From: Comamonadaceae bacterium
Lineage (GTDB): Bacteria > Pseudomonadota > Gammaproteobacteria > Burkholderiales > Burkholderiaceae_C
Reading direction: 5' to 3'
Length of the DNA: 64,000 nt
Assembly: GCA_947475685.1 (NCBI GenBank)
Contig: CANJNC010000007.1
Location: forward strand, 28,783 to 92,782
Shown here: positions 17,657-26,065 of the stretch, one piece after another
Layout of the letters: each line of letters begins with the position of its first letter
Numbering within the stretch: position 1 is the stretch's first letter
Notes under the pieces: generated by a model
What the model saw: the letters and a program-made list of their open reading frames with translations, nothing else
Databases searched by the model: none
Told to the model about the DNA's origin: nothing
Position numbers and translations under genes: made by a program

Positions 17657-18631
17657 ATGAAAAAAAAGAAATCACTTCTAATGCATATTATTTTCTTGGT
17701 ATTTGCGTCCCTATGTTTTAATATTTCAGCTCAGCCCTATCCATCAAAACCCATAAAAATCTTGGTTGGGTTTTCACCTGGAGGAGTACCTGATATTGCT
17801 GCTAGAGTAATTGCTCAAAAATTGACTGAGAAGTGGGGGCAGCCGGTCATTGTTGAAAACAAACTGGGAGCGGGAAGCAATATCGCTGCACAGGCTTTGT
17901 CGACATCTGCAGCTGATGGTTATACACTTTTATCTATATCATCGGCTCATGCGATTGCTCCAAGTATTTATAGCAAACTTCCCTTCGATTCTCAGAAAGA
18001 TTTCAGTGGCGTATCTCTGACGTCAACCGGCCCAGCTTTTGTGATCGTGCCTGCGCAACTAGGAGTTAATACAATGGGCGAGTTTTTAGCTTTAGCTCGA
18101 TCGAAACCTGGACAATTAAATTTTGCTTCTGCCGGTACGGGTAGTGGTTCTCACTTTGCAATTGAACTGCTTAAATCAAAAGCCAATATTGATCTCGTTC
18201 ATGTTCCTTTTAAAGGCATACCTGAAGCATTGACTGACACAATCGCTGGAAGAACGCATATTTTTATTTCTCCTTACGCTACTGCAGTTCAATTGGTGAA
18301 AGATGGCAAGGCAAAAGCAATTGCGGTGACTAGTGTGTCTCGCGTGGCAGATTTTCCAGATTTACCAACTGTATCTGAATCAGGCGTACCAGGTTATAAA
18401 TGGATTTTTTGGTATGCAATATTGGCTCCAGCCAAAACTCCCAAGCCAATATTAGAAAAACTGCACCATGAAATTGCAAGTATCTTGAATATAACTGAAG
18501 TTAAAAATAAATTTCAACCTCTTGGGATTGATCCCGTTTCAAATACTCCGGACGAGATGGATCGATTAATTACCGAAGAAATAGCGAATTTTAAAAAGTT
18601 GGCTATTGCCGCACAAATCAAACCGGAGTAA
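17657..18631 (+). CDS. Bug-family binding protein of the PQQ operon
   Basis: A 324-residue Bug receptor with signal peptide 'LVFASLCFNISAQ' and ligand loops 'VGFSPGGVPDIAARV' and 'VENKLGAGSNIAAQALSTSAADGYT'. It lies 32 bases behind the cytochrome gene and is followed after three bases by an ABC-type binding protein. Two unrelated receptors in one operon with a periplasmic dehydrogenase suggest that the substrate and its oxidation product are both captured, the product probably being a carboxylate. No membrane transporter subunits are nearby. Confidence 0.87.
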   Translation: MKKKKSLLMHIIFLVFASLCFNISAQPYPSKPIKILVGFSPGGVPDIAARVIAQKLTEKWGQPVIVENKLGAGSNIAAQALSTSAADGYTLLSISSAHAIAPSIYSKLPFDSQKDFSGVSLTSTGPAFVIVPAQLGVNTMGEFLALARSKPGQLNFASAGTGSGSHFAIELLKSKANIDLVHVPFKGIPEALTDTIAGRTHIFISPYATAVQLVKDGKAKAIAVTSVSRVADFPDLPTVSESGVPGYKWIFWYAILAPAKTPKPILEKLHHEIASILNITEVKNKFQPLGIDPVSNTPDEMDRLITEEIANFKKLAIAAQIKPE

Positions 18632-18634
18632 GAA

Positions 18635-19633
18635 TTGAAAATTGGTATTAAGTTTCTTGTCGGTTTCTTTGTTTTAATTTTCCTTTCTTTGACGATCAAT
18701 TTGGCTATGGCTGCTGAGCTTGAGGTTGTGCGTGTCAGCGGATTTCCGAATGCAAAAGTTTTACCAATTTATATTGGTGTCAACAAGGGTATTTTTGAAA
18801 AGAATGGTATCAAGGTTGAACTAAATTTAACTGAAAGTTCAAGTCAGCAACGTCAAGATCTGGCATCCGCTCGAATAGATGTTGTTCATTCAGCTCTTGA
18901 CAACGCACTAGCGATGATAGAAGTGGCTAAAAAGGATGTTGTGATCGTATCCGGTGGAGACGGTGGAATGAATGAATTTTTTGTTCAACCGGATATTCAA
19001 AAGTTTGAAGATCTGAAAGGAAAAACCATCATTGTGGATGCTGTAGACACTGCATACGCACTGCAAGCTAAAAAAATCTTATTGCGCTATGGTTTACTAG
19101 AGGGGCGGGACTATTTGGTTAAACCTGCAGGTGCAATTTTGTATCGCTACAAGGCACTGATTGAAAATAAAAACAACTCTGCTGCAATTTTAAATTTACC
19201 TTTTAATGTTCAGGCTCAAGAGCTTGGCTTGCGAAGCCTTGGCCGATTGGTCGATTTATTAGGCCCCTATCAAGCGGTTGGAGCATTTGTCATGAGAAAC
19301 TGGGCCAATGAAAAACCTGATCTTTTGAAGAGATACTTAAAAGCTTATATTGAATCCTTGCGTTGGATAAGAGATCCATTGAATAAGGAGTACTGTGTTT
19401 CAGTGTTGAAGTCAAAATTAAATTTGTCAGATTTTGCTGCAAATCGAACTTATGATTTGTTGAATGAATCAGGATTTGGTTTTAATTTGGATGCAAAACT
19501 AGATGATCAAGGATTTCGAAATATGCTTGATTTACGCCAAGAAATTCAAACCAGTGGTTCGAGGAAAAGTCTTCCCATTGATTCATATGTTGATTTGAGC
19601 TTTTATAACAAAGCTATCAGCGAATTAAAATGA
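18635..19633 (+). CDS. NMT1/SsuA-family ABC transporter substrate-binding protein
   Basis: A 332-residue periplasmic receptor of the NMT1/THI5-like fold (relatives bind sulfonates, taurine, nitrate or pyrimidine precursors). Features are the signal peptide 'LSLTINLAMAAE', 'LPIYIGVNKGIFEKNGIKVEL' and 'DLKGKTIIVDAVDTAYALQAKKIL'. The start is TTG 18635, with 'ggagtaag' overlapping the previous stop as a well-placed ribosome site. The usual permease and ATPase genes are missing, so it must rely on a transporter encoded elsewhere or have a sensory role. Confidence 0.82.
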   Translation: MKIGIKFLVGFFVLIFLSLTINLAMAAELEVVRVSGFPNAKVLPIYIGVNKGIFEKNGIKVELNLTESSSQQRQDLASARIDVVHSALDNALAMIEVAKKDVVIVSGGDGGMNEFFVQPDIQKFEDLKGKTIIVDAVDTAYALQAKKILLRYGLLEGRDYLVKPAGAILYRYKALIENKNNSAAILNLPFNVQAQELGLRSLGRLVDLLGPYQAVGAFVMRNWANEKPDLLKRYLKAYIESLRWIRDPLNKEYCVSVLKSKLNLSDFAANRTYDLLNESGFGFNLDAKLDDQGFRNMLDLRQEIQTSGSRKSLPIDSYVDLSFYNKAISELK

Positions 19634-19638
19634 AAAAT

Positions 19639-20271
19639 TCAATTCCAGATTTCAATGATATCTTTTGTTTTTACTACGGGTGTAATCCAACTTCTTAAAA
19701 AATCAAGGCTTCTTTGATGTGCAACATCTGTGTATGAACCACAAGCATCTTCAGCAACCACGCTAAAGTAACCTAACGATGCCGCATGTCTGCATGTAAA
19801 CTCAATCCCAATATCGGTTGCAACTCCAGCAAAAACCAGAGTTTTGATCCCAAGAGTTTTAAGCCGCAGATCAAGTGGCGTATCAATGAAAAATGAAGGT
19901 TGGCTTTTTTCAAGAACAATATGTCCTCGTCTTGGCTCTAATCCATCTAAGTATTGTGCGTCGAACATTCCGTCCTTCATCGTTTCAACTAGCATATTTG
20001 GATCACTCACTTTTTGTTTTTTCATTAAAAACATTAAAAACGGATCAGTTATGAGATCAAGTGATGGGAGGATATGTTTGCTCCAAAAGACGGGTATTTG
20101 GTGCTTGTCTGCGGTATCTAATAGTAATTTTGCATTAACTTTAATGAGATCTAAGTTGCTGGCCTTGCCTGCAAGGCCGTTTTGCATGTCCCACATAATC
20201 AACGCAACCTTATTGGTTGGAATAAAGTCGATTAAAGATGTCGGAAGAAACTTGTTTTTAAAGGTGTTCAT
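19639..20271 (-). CDS. Isochorismatase-like hydrolase lacking the catalytic cysteine
   Basis: A 210-residue member of the isochorismatase-like family. It keeps the Asp in 'LIMWDMQNG' and a Lys in 'LEKSQPSFF', but the position of the nucleophilic Cys is Gly: 'GVATDIGIEFTCRHA' where active amidases have 'GV.T..CV..T.R.A'. True isochorismatases also lack that Cys, so it may be a vinyl-ether-type hydrolase rather than an amidase. It converges on the NMT1-like gene with five bases between stops. ATG 20271 is chosen over the TTG at 20292; neither has a clear ribosome site. Confidence 0.75.
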   Translation of the reverse strand: MNTFKNKFLPTSLIDFIPTNKVALIMWDMQNGLAGKASNLDLIKVNAKLLLDTADKHQIPVFWSKHILPSLDLITDPFLMFLMKKQKVSDPNMLVETMKDGMFDAQYLDGLEPRRGHIVLEKSQPSFFIDTPLDLRLKTLGIKTLVFAGVATDIGIEFTCRHAASLGYFSVVAEDACGSYTDVAHQRSLDFLRSWITPVVKTKDIIEIWN

Positions 20272-20411
20272 ATGAGTCTGAGGGTCTATCAATCGTTGTA
20301 ATTCTATCTAGTTGGAACTTTAAAATTAAAAACTCAAGTCATTGAGGATGTATTTTCAATTTAGAGATGATAGGTTCATAATATGTGAAAAAATGTTTTT
20401 AAGGATTAATT

Positions 20412-20675
20412 ATGAGCGATTCCAAACAAACTAATCAAACAGCTGATGAATTGTCTAAAGCGAACGGACCAGCTTTTACAAATGAAAAAAAAATTCATCC
20501 GTGGCTGCCTGAGGAAAAGTTTTCATCAATTTGCATGCTTTTTTTCTTATTTGTTGGGTTTTATGGTATTTTCATGGTCAATCGGAATTGGATTTTGTCT
20601 TGGTTTGTTGCTTTATTGTTCTCGCCTAAAATTATAAAAAATATTTTAGATTTTCTTTTAAGAAAAAAGCAATAA
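20412..20675 (+). CDS. Small membrane protein, hypothetical
   Basis: An 87-residue protein with a polar N-terminal 40 residues and two hydrophobic segments ('SICMLFFLFVGFYGIFMV' and 'WILSWFVALLF'), ending in Lys/Arg. The ribosome site 'aaggatt' precedes the ATG. It lies 45 bases before the lyase gene and may share its transcript, which is the only hint to function. Confidence 0.6.
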   Translation: MSDSKQTNQTADELSKANGPAFTNEKKIHPWLPEEKFSSICMLFFLFVGFYGIFMVNRNWILSWFVALLFSPKIIKNILDFLLRKKQ

Positions 20676-20719
20676 GCGTTCTAAAACTGCTTTTTAAATT
20701 AACTCTCTAGTTTGAAATA

Positions 20720-21610
20720 ATGATTAATAAAATAGTTGATAAAAAACAAAATCTTCAGCAGATTTTTCGCAGTGGTGTTGTTCATCGAATACCTTGTGCT
20801 TATGATGGTATTTCTGCAAAAATTGCTGAGAAATCAGGGTTTAAAGCCGTCGCTTTTTCTGGTAATGCAGTCTCTGCTAGTCTACTAGGAATGCCTGATA
20901 TTGGAGTTCTTGGGATGAGTGAAAATATTTCTCATGCTGCGCGAATTTCCCAAAATCTATCCATCCCTCTGATTTGTGATGCTGATACAGGTTATGGGGG
21001 ATTGATGAACGTCATTAGGACTGTTAGAGAGTTCGAGATGAGTGGGATTTCAGCGATACACATAGAAGATCAAGTCACGCCTAAGCGTTGTGGGTTATTG
21101 CCTCAAGGTATTCCTGTTGTGGATGTTTCAGAACAAGTGATAAAAATTAAAGCTGCAGTTGAAGCTCGAACGTCTAAAGACTTTTTAATCATTGCGCGTA
21201 CTGATGCAAAATCTATGCATGGACTGGAAAATGCAGCCAATCGAGCAAGAGCCTACATAGAGTCAGGTGCAGACGCTGCTTTAGTTATGGGAGCCAATAC
21301 GCCTGAAGAGTTACGCTATGTTGCCTCAATTGTTAAAGCCCCTTTGGTTTGTGTAATTCAAGAGTCACCTCCAACAACCGATTTGACAGATGAATTACTC
21401 AATGAGGTCGGTTGTGCGCTTGCGCTACACGCTGGCATAGCTAGATATGCTGTCGTCAAGTCGCTTATGGATGTTTATAAAGCATTGATTCATGAAGGCA
21501 GTACTCTTTCTGTAAAGGAAAAGATGGCGAGTTTTGACGAATACAATGAAGTGTTAGATTTGAAACAATGGCTTGAAATAGAAAAATACTTTTTATCAAA
21601 TGTGATTTAA
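20720..21610 (+). CDS. Isocitrate lyase/PEP-mutase-family C-C lyase (dimethylmalate/methylisocitrate lyase-like)
   Basis: A 296-residue TIM-barrel enzyme of the isocitrate lyase/PEP mutase superfamily. The Mg-binding loop is 'ICDADTGYGG' (87-94) and the catalytic loop is 'TPKRCGLLPQG', with Cys124 conserved but Leu126 in place of the usual His of 'K(K/R)CGH'. Family members split 2-methylisocitrate, 2,3-dimethylmalate or oxaloacetate. The two following genes encode an aconitase-type hydratase, so a hydration-then-cleavage route for a branched dicarboxylate is likely; the dimethylmaleate route of nicotinate breakdown uses this same pair of enzyme types. Confidence 0.82.
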   Translation: MINKIVDKKQNLQQIFRSGVVHRIPCAYDGISAKIAEKSGFKAVAFSGNAVSASLLGMPDIGVLGMSENISHAARISQNLSIPLICDADTGYGGLMNVIRTVREFEMSGISAIHIEDQVTPKRCGLLPQGIPVVDVSEQVIKIKAAVEARTSKDFLIIARTDAKSMHGLENAANRARAYIESGADAALVMGANTPEELRYVASIVKAPLVCVIQESPPTTDLTDELLNEVGCALALHAGIARYAVVKSLMDVYKALIHEGSTLSVKEKMASFDEYNEVLDLKQWLEIEKYFLSNVI

Positions 21611-21631
21611 CAAGAGTCAATTGAATTCATT

Positions 21632-23020
21632 ATGAATACTAAAAAAACACTTTTCGACAAGATCTGGGAGCAACACTCTGTTGGTCAAAGAAATGACGGT
21701 AGACATTTACTTTATATTGATCGACATGTGATTCATGAACTGCATGTGCCCCACGCTTTTAAAAGATTAGATTTGTCGGGTCGTTCAATCAGGAGACCCG
21801 ACCTCACCGTCATTGTTCAAGATCATACTGTGCCAACTAGACCAGGGCTGGAATTGATTTCTGAACACATTAAAATAACTCGTGAATACGCTAAAAAGTA
21901 TCAGCTCAAATTGATAGATGTCTCATCTGAGCAGCATGGTATTGTGCATATTGTGTCCTCAGAAATGGGGTTTGCTATGCCCGGATTTACACTCGCTTGT
22001 CCAGACAGTCATGCCTCAACTGTTGGTGCCCTTGGCTGCTTGGCTTTTGGTTGCGGGACAACAGAGTTGGAGCATATTTTAGCTACGCAAGTGATGGTAT
22101 TGGATAAACCTAAGCAGTTGAAGGTCAATATCACTGGAGTCCTTCAACCTGGCGTGAGTGCCAAGGATGTTTCATTGTATTTAATACGGACCTTGGGCGT
22201 TAATGCTGGTCGTGGTTTTGTTGTTGAATTTACTGGTTCAACCGTTCAAGAAATGAATATAGAGTCAAGGATGACGCTATGCAATATGTCAATAGAGTGG
22301 GGCGCTAGAAGCTGTTTAATCGCTCCAGATTCAAAAGCGATGGATTGGTGCTCCAAGACCCCTCTTTCACCGATGCGTGACCAATCTCTCAGCATGTCTG
22401 CATTTTGGGAAAACTTAAAGAGTGACGATGGTGCATTTTTTGATCAGGAAATTGAATTGAATTGCTCTGAACTAACACCTCAATTAACCTGGGGTACAGA
22501 TCCTTCTCAGGTGGTTGGTATCGATGAGTTGATCCCAGATCCTCAAGACATGTCTTTAAACGATCAGCAGCAAGCCTTGAAAGCGATATCATACATGGAT
22601 GTTCTTCCAGGAGAGCGGATTCAAGGAATCAAAGTTGACCGTGTTTTTATCGGTTCATGTTCAAACAGCCGAATCTCGGATTTAAGAGCTGCAGCTTCAA
22701 TTGTCAAGAATCAAAAAATTGCCATTCATCTCAAGGCGATTGTCGTTCCTGGCTCAACACAAATTAAGAAGCAAGCAGAACAAGAGGGTTTAGACAAGAT
22801 CTTTTTAGACGCGGGTTTTGAGTGGCATCGATCTGGGTGTTCAATGTGTGCAGGAGCAAACGGTGATATAGGTCTTCCTGGTGAGAGGTGGCTATCAACG
22901 ACAAATAGAAATTTTGAAAATAGGCAAGGTCGGGATGTTAAAACTCACTTGGTCAGTCCTCAAATGGCTGCTGCCGCTGCTTTGGCTGGTTCAATCGTGG
23001 ATGTAAGAAATTACTTATGA
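21632..23020 (+). CDS. LeuC-like dehydratase large subunit (aconitase family)
   Basis: A 462-residue [4Fe-4S] hydro-lyase large subunit similar to isopropylmalate dehydratase LeuC. Cluster ligands are in 'ACPDSHASTVGALG', 'IGSCSNSRISDLRAA' and 'HRSGCSMCAGANGD'. Leucine-pathway partners such as leuB are absent, while a C-C lyase lies directly upstream and a carboxylate receptor downstream. I therefore read it as a catabolic hydratase (dimethylmaleate-, citraconate- or citramalate-type) rather than a leucine enzyme. It starts 21 bases after the lyase stop. Confidence 0.85.
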   Translation: MNTKKTLFDKIWEQHSVGQRNDGRHLLYIDRHVIHELHVPHAFKRLDLSGRSIRRPDLTVIVQDHTVPTRPGLELISEHIKITREYAKKYQLKLIDVSSEQHGIVHIVSSEMGFAMPGFTLACPDSHASTVGALGCLAFGCGTTELEHILATQVMVLDKPKQLKVNITGVLQPGVSAKDVSLYLIRTLGVNAGRGFVVEFTGSTVQEMNIESRMTLCNMSIEWGARSCLIAPDSKAMDWCSKTPLSPMRDQSLSMSAFWENLKSDDGAFFDQEIELNCSELTPQLTWGTDPSQVVGIDELIPDPQDMSLNDQQQALKAISYMDVLPGERIQGIKVDRVFIGSCSNSRISDLRAAASIVKNQKIAIHLKAIVVPGSTQIKKQAEQEGLDKIFLDAGFEWHRSGCSMCAGANGDIGLPGERWLSTTNRNFENRQGRDVKTHLVSPQMAAAAALAGSIVDVRNYL

Positions 23021-23024
23021 GCAT

Positions 23025-23651
23025 ATGAATTCATTTACACAATTAAGAGGCGTCGTGGCTCCTGTTTTGGGTGACGATATGAATACGGATCAAATCATAC
23101 CGTCTGCATATTTAAAAGATGTACATGCAAATCTAGGTGAAGGTTTGTTTGCCTACCTTAGACGCAAACCGACTGGAGAGAAAAATTCGGATTTTGTACT
23201 CGAAATGGATACGTACAAGCATTCAAAAATACTTTTGGTCGGCAATAATTTCGGCTGTGGCAGTTCAAGGGAACATGCTGTTTGGGCGCTACAAGAATTT
23301 GGTATCCAGTGTTTAATTGGGAAGAGTTTTGCAGAATTATTTAGAGAAAATTGTTTAAAAAATGGAGTTTTAGCCATATCACTGGATGATGAGAGGTATT
23401 CTATTATTTCAAATTTCGTCTCCAATACAGGGGGAGGAGAGTTGTCTGTTGATTTGGAAAAGTGTGAAATTCAAAATAAAGATCATAAACTTTGTGATTT
23501 TCTAATCCATCAAAACGAGCGCTATATGTTACTCAATGGACTTGACGATATCGGGTTAACACTAGGTAATGTAGATTTAATTTTAAAGTGGGAAGAGCAT
23601 ATGATTGGACATCACTCTTTTCTTCAATCTTCGATTACGACAGGTTATTGA
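23025..23651 (+). CDS. LeuD-like dehydratase small subunit
   Basis: A 208-residue swivel-domain subunit that completes the active site of the hydro-lyase encoded upstream. The motifs 'GDDMNTDQIIPSAYLKD' and 'VGNNFGCGSSREHAVWAL' are standard for LeuD/DmdB-type subunits. Its start lies four bases after the large-subunit stop. Substrate specificity in this family depends on the loop after 'NTDQIIP', here 'SAYLKDVHANLGEGLFAYLRR', which I cannot match to one known substrate. Confidence 0.85.
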   Translation: MNSFTQLRGVVAPVLGDDMNTDQIIPSAYLKDVHANLGEGLFAYLRRKPTGEKNSDFVLEMDTYKHSKILLVGNNFGCGSSREHAVWALQEFGIQCLIGKSFAELFRENCLKNGVLAISLDDERYSIISNFVSNTGGGELSVDLEKCEIQNKDHKLCDFLIHQNERYMLLNGLDDIGLTLGNVDLILKWEEHMIGHHSFLQSSITTGY

Positions 23652-23695
23652 TAGGCTAACACTTGCCACAGTCGTCTTTTAACGTTTCTTTCATT

Positions 23696-24664
23696 ATGTT
23701 TAAAACCTTTCGAACCCTATTCTTATTGGCTTGTCTAAATGTGTCGATGCTCTATGCTCAGGAGATAGAGTGGCCAACTAAACCAATTCGCATTGTGTAT
23801 CCTTATGCCGCAGGTGGGGTGGGGGATGCAATTTTCAGAGTGATTGGTCCAGCCCTTGAGGCAAAATTGGGTCAACGATTTATTGTTGATAATAAAACGG
23901 GTGCAGATGGGAAAATTGGAACTCTTGAGGTAGTGAATGCCAAGCCGGATGGCTATACCCTTTTGATGGCCCCTACAGCCAATTACTCAGTTAATCAGCA
24001 TCTTTTTGCCAATCTCGGCTATGATCCCATCGCACTTTTGGAACCTATTTCTTTGATAGCAGAGGCGCCACTTATTGCAGTGACTTCTATGTCTGGGCCA
24101 AATAGTTTGAAAGACTTTGCTCAACAAGCTTCTAGTAATCCCAAAAAATTTAATTACGGCTCGCCAGGAACCGGTTCACCACCACAACTCGCTGGCGCAC
24201 TGTTTTCTCAACTCGCTGGTAATTCCATTGAGCATATAGCTTACCGAGGGACGCCTCCCATGGTCATGGCAATGGTAGGTGGCGATATTCAATTGGCCTT
24301 TGGTTCTTGGTCAGCGGTAGGTACTCAAATCAAGGCTGGAAAAATTAAAGCGTTGGCTACGACTGGTTCACAACGCTTTGAAGAAATATTAAATGTGCCA
24401 ACAACGAAAGAAGCTGGTTATCCAGATCTTACAATTACCAATTGGTGGATTCTTTCTGCACCGAAAAACATAGACCTCAAAATCATACAAAAGCTATATG
24501 CTGAGTTGAGAGTGATTTTGAATGATACGCAAATTAAATCCAAGTTGCTTGATATCGGACATGCTTCTATTGGATTGGATCCTAAAGAATCTGCAGCCTT
24601 TATTCGGTCTGAAAGTGCAAAGTATAAAAATTTAATACTCAAAAATTCTATCAAGGTTGAGTAA
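23696..24664 (+). CDS. Bug-family binding protein of the lyase/dehydratase operon
   Basis: A 322-residue Bug receptor. Signal peptide 'LFLLACLNVSMLYAQ'; ligand loops 'IRIVYPYAAGGVGDAIFRV' and 'VDNKTGADGKIGTLEVVNAKPDGYT'. ATG 23696 is preferred to the TTG at 23663 because the signal peptide follows directly. Its placement at the end of the lyase/LeuCD-like operon makes a branched dicarboxylate the likely ligand, matching the expected substrate of the enzymes. Confidence 0.86.
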   Translation: MFKTFRTLFLLACLNVSMLYAQEIEWPTKPIRIVYPYAAGGVGDAIFRVIGPALEAKLGQRFIVDNKTGADGKIGTLEVVNAKPDGYTLLMAPTANYSVNQHLFANLGYDPIALLEPISLIAEAPLIAVTSMSGPNSLKDFAQQASSNPKKFNYGSPGTGSPPQLAGALFSQLAGNSIEHIAYRGTPPMVMAMVGGDIQLAFGSWSAVGTQIKAGKIKALATTGSQRFEEILNVPTTKEAGYPDLTITNWWILSAPKNIDLKIIQKLYAELRVILNDTQIKSKLLDIGHASIGLDPKESAAFIRSESAKYKNLILKNSIKVE

Positions 24665-24810
24665 TCGATGATCGCTTTCTTATTTTTTTAGCTCATTTTT
24701 TTTGATTGGGTGTTTCTTTTTTTTAGGGTATACCATTACATCAAGTCTTTATAATAATTTTAATATTCGGTGTCCTATTCATTTAATCGAAATATATTCG
24801 GAGTCATTTG

Positions 24811-26010
24811 ATGAGCTTGTTTAAAACATTATGTATTTCTATTTGTGGCTTAATTTACTGCTTACTAAATCTTTCCCAAGCCCAACAACCACCTATTCGA
24901 ATTGGGAGTACCTTAGCTCTATCGGGGCCTTTTGCTGCAACGGCTGCTATGCAAAAATTGTCTGGTGAAATTTTTATTGAACAACTTAACAAAAGAGGTG
25001 GTTTATTAGGTAGACAAATCGAGTGGGTTTTAAAAGATGATCAATCAAAGCCAGAGTTGACTAGGACCATATATGAGAAATTAATCATTGAGGATAAAGT
25101 TGATTTAATCATTGGGCCTTATGGTACTGGTGCAATACTCTCTGCAATGGGTGTTGCTCAGAGATACAACAAAATATTGCTTCACAATACTTTTGGTCTT
25201 CCTGCTCAAGCAAAATACGACATGCAGTTTTCTGTGTCTGGTGGCGCTTATGCAATTGAGAGTGTATGGCCTAAACTTGTTCTCGATTCTGTTGCTGCAA
25301 GTAGCAAACCACCCAAAAATATAGCCATTGTTACCAGCAAATTTCCTTCAGTCTTCTTTGTGTCTGAAGGTGCTCGGGAGGAAGTTAAAAAGCGAGGAAT
25401 CAAAGAAAATATATATTTAGACTGGGATTTCGGTAATAGAGATTTTGGTGCTATTGCAGCAAGAATTAAGGAAGCCAATCCTGATTTTTTATGGATTGGT
25501 GCTGTAGGCATAGAGGGAAATCTTTTAATTGATGCAATGAAAAAAATTGATTATTCTCCCCCCATTTCGTTTGTTGCATTTCCTGCCTCAAGTTTAATGA
25601 CAAGATCACCCAATGGAGAAAACGTATTAGCTTTGACTGTCTTTGAAGACCATCCGCCATTTACCAATAATGCTGTTGCATCTGTCTTAGTAAAATCATT
25701 TCAAGAGCGTGGACAAAAAGCCAATCTGCCTGATCCATCGGTTGATTTGATGGCCTCTGTAGCTTATTCAACTTGGCAAGTGTTGGAAGCTGCAGTCAAT
25801 GCGACCAAAAGCCTAGACGATAAAGTTTTATCGACTTGGATTAAAAAGAGTCAGGTTGATACAATCATTGGTCGCATACGTTGGGATGGGCCCAATAACT
25901 TCATCAATGGAACCGATCTTTATAAAGTCAAACAAGTCCAAAATGGCAAATGGGTGGTTGTTTGGCCTAAAGAGTTCGCCGCTCCTGGAGCTAAACTACT
26001 GACACCTTAG
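24811..26010 (+). CDS. LivK-type (branched-chain amino acid family) ABC binding protein
   Basis: A 399-residue periplasmic receptor of the type 1 fold. The opening 'IRIGSTLALSGPFAATAAMQKLSGEIFIEQLNKRGGLLGRQIEWVLKDDQSKPELT' is standard for LivK/HAAT proteins. ATG 24811 has 'ggag' seven bases upstream; the ORF track's TTG at 24808 is unnecessary. Permease and ATPase genes are absent. In this family, members near aromatic or amide degradation genes often bind non-amino-acid ligands, so the substrate is open. Confidence 0.85.
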   Translation: MSLFKTLCISICGLIYCLLNLSQAQQPPIRIGSTLALSGPFAATAAMQKLSGEIFIEQLNKRGGLLGRQIEWVLKDDQSKPELTRTIYEKLIIEDKVDLIIGPYGTGAILSAMGVAQRYNKILLHNTFGLPAQAKYDMQFSVSGGAYAIESVWPKLVLDSVAASSKPPKNIAIVTSKFPSVFFVSEGAREEVKKRGIKENIYLDWDFGNRDFGAIAARIKEANPDFLWIGAVGIEGNLLIDAMKKIDYSPPISFVAFPASSLMTRSPNGENVLALTVFEDHPPFTNNAVASVLVKSFQERGQKANLPDPSVDLMASVAYSTWQVLEAAVNATKSLDDKVLSTWIKKSQVDTIIGRIRWDGPNNFINGTDLYKVKQVQNGKWVVVWPKEFAAPGAKLLTP

Positions 26011-26025
26011 GTCTGTGTATTATAA

Positions 26026-26057
26026 AAATGCCCTATTTAGCAATAAAAAGGGCATTT
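26026..26057. terminator. Bidirectional hairpin terminator
   Basis: Perfect 9-bp arms AAATGCCCT and AGGGCATTT enclose a 14-base loop between two convergent genes (LivK-type receptor and class II aldolase). The A- and T-rich outer parts of the stem allow termination in both directions. Confidence 0.7.
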
Positions 26058-26065
26058 CAATTAAT

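Noticed and set aside
21632-23651. Leucine biosynthesis genes leuCD
   Set aside because: No leuA or leuB is present and the neighbours are a C-C lyase and a carboxylate receptor, so a catabolic hydratase fits better.
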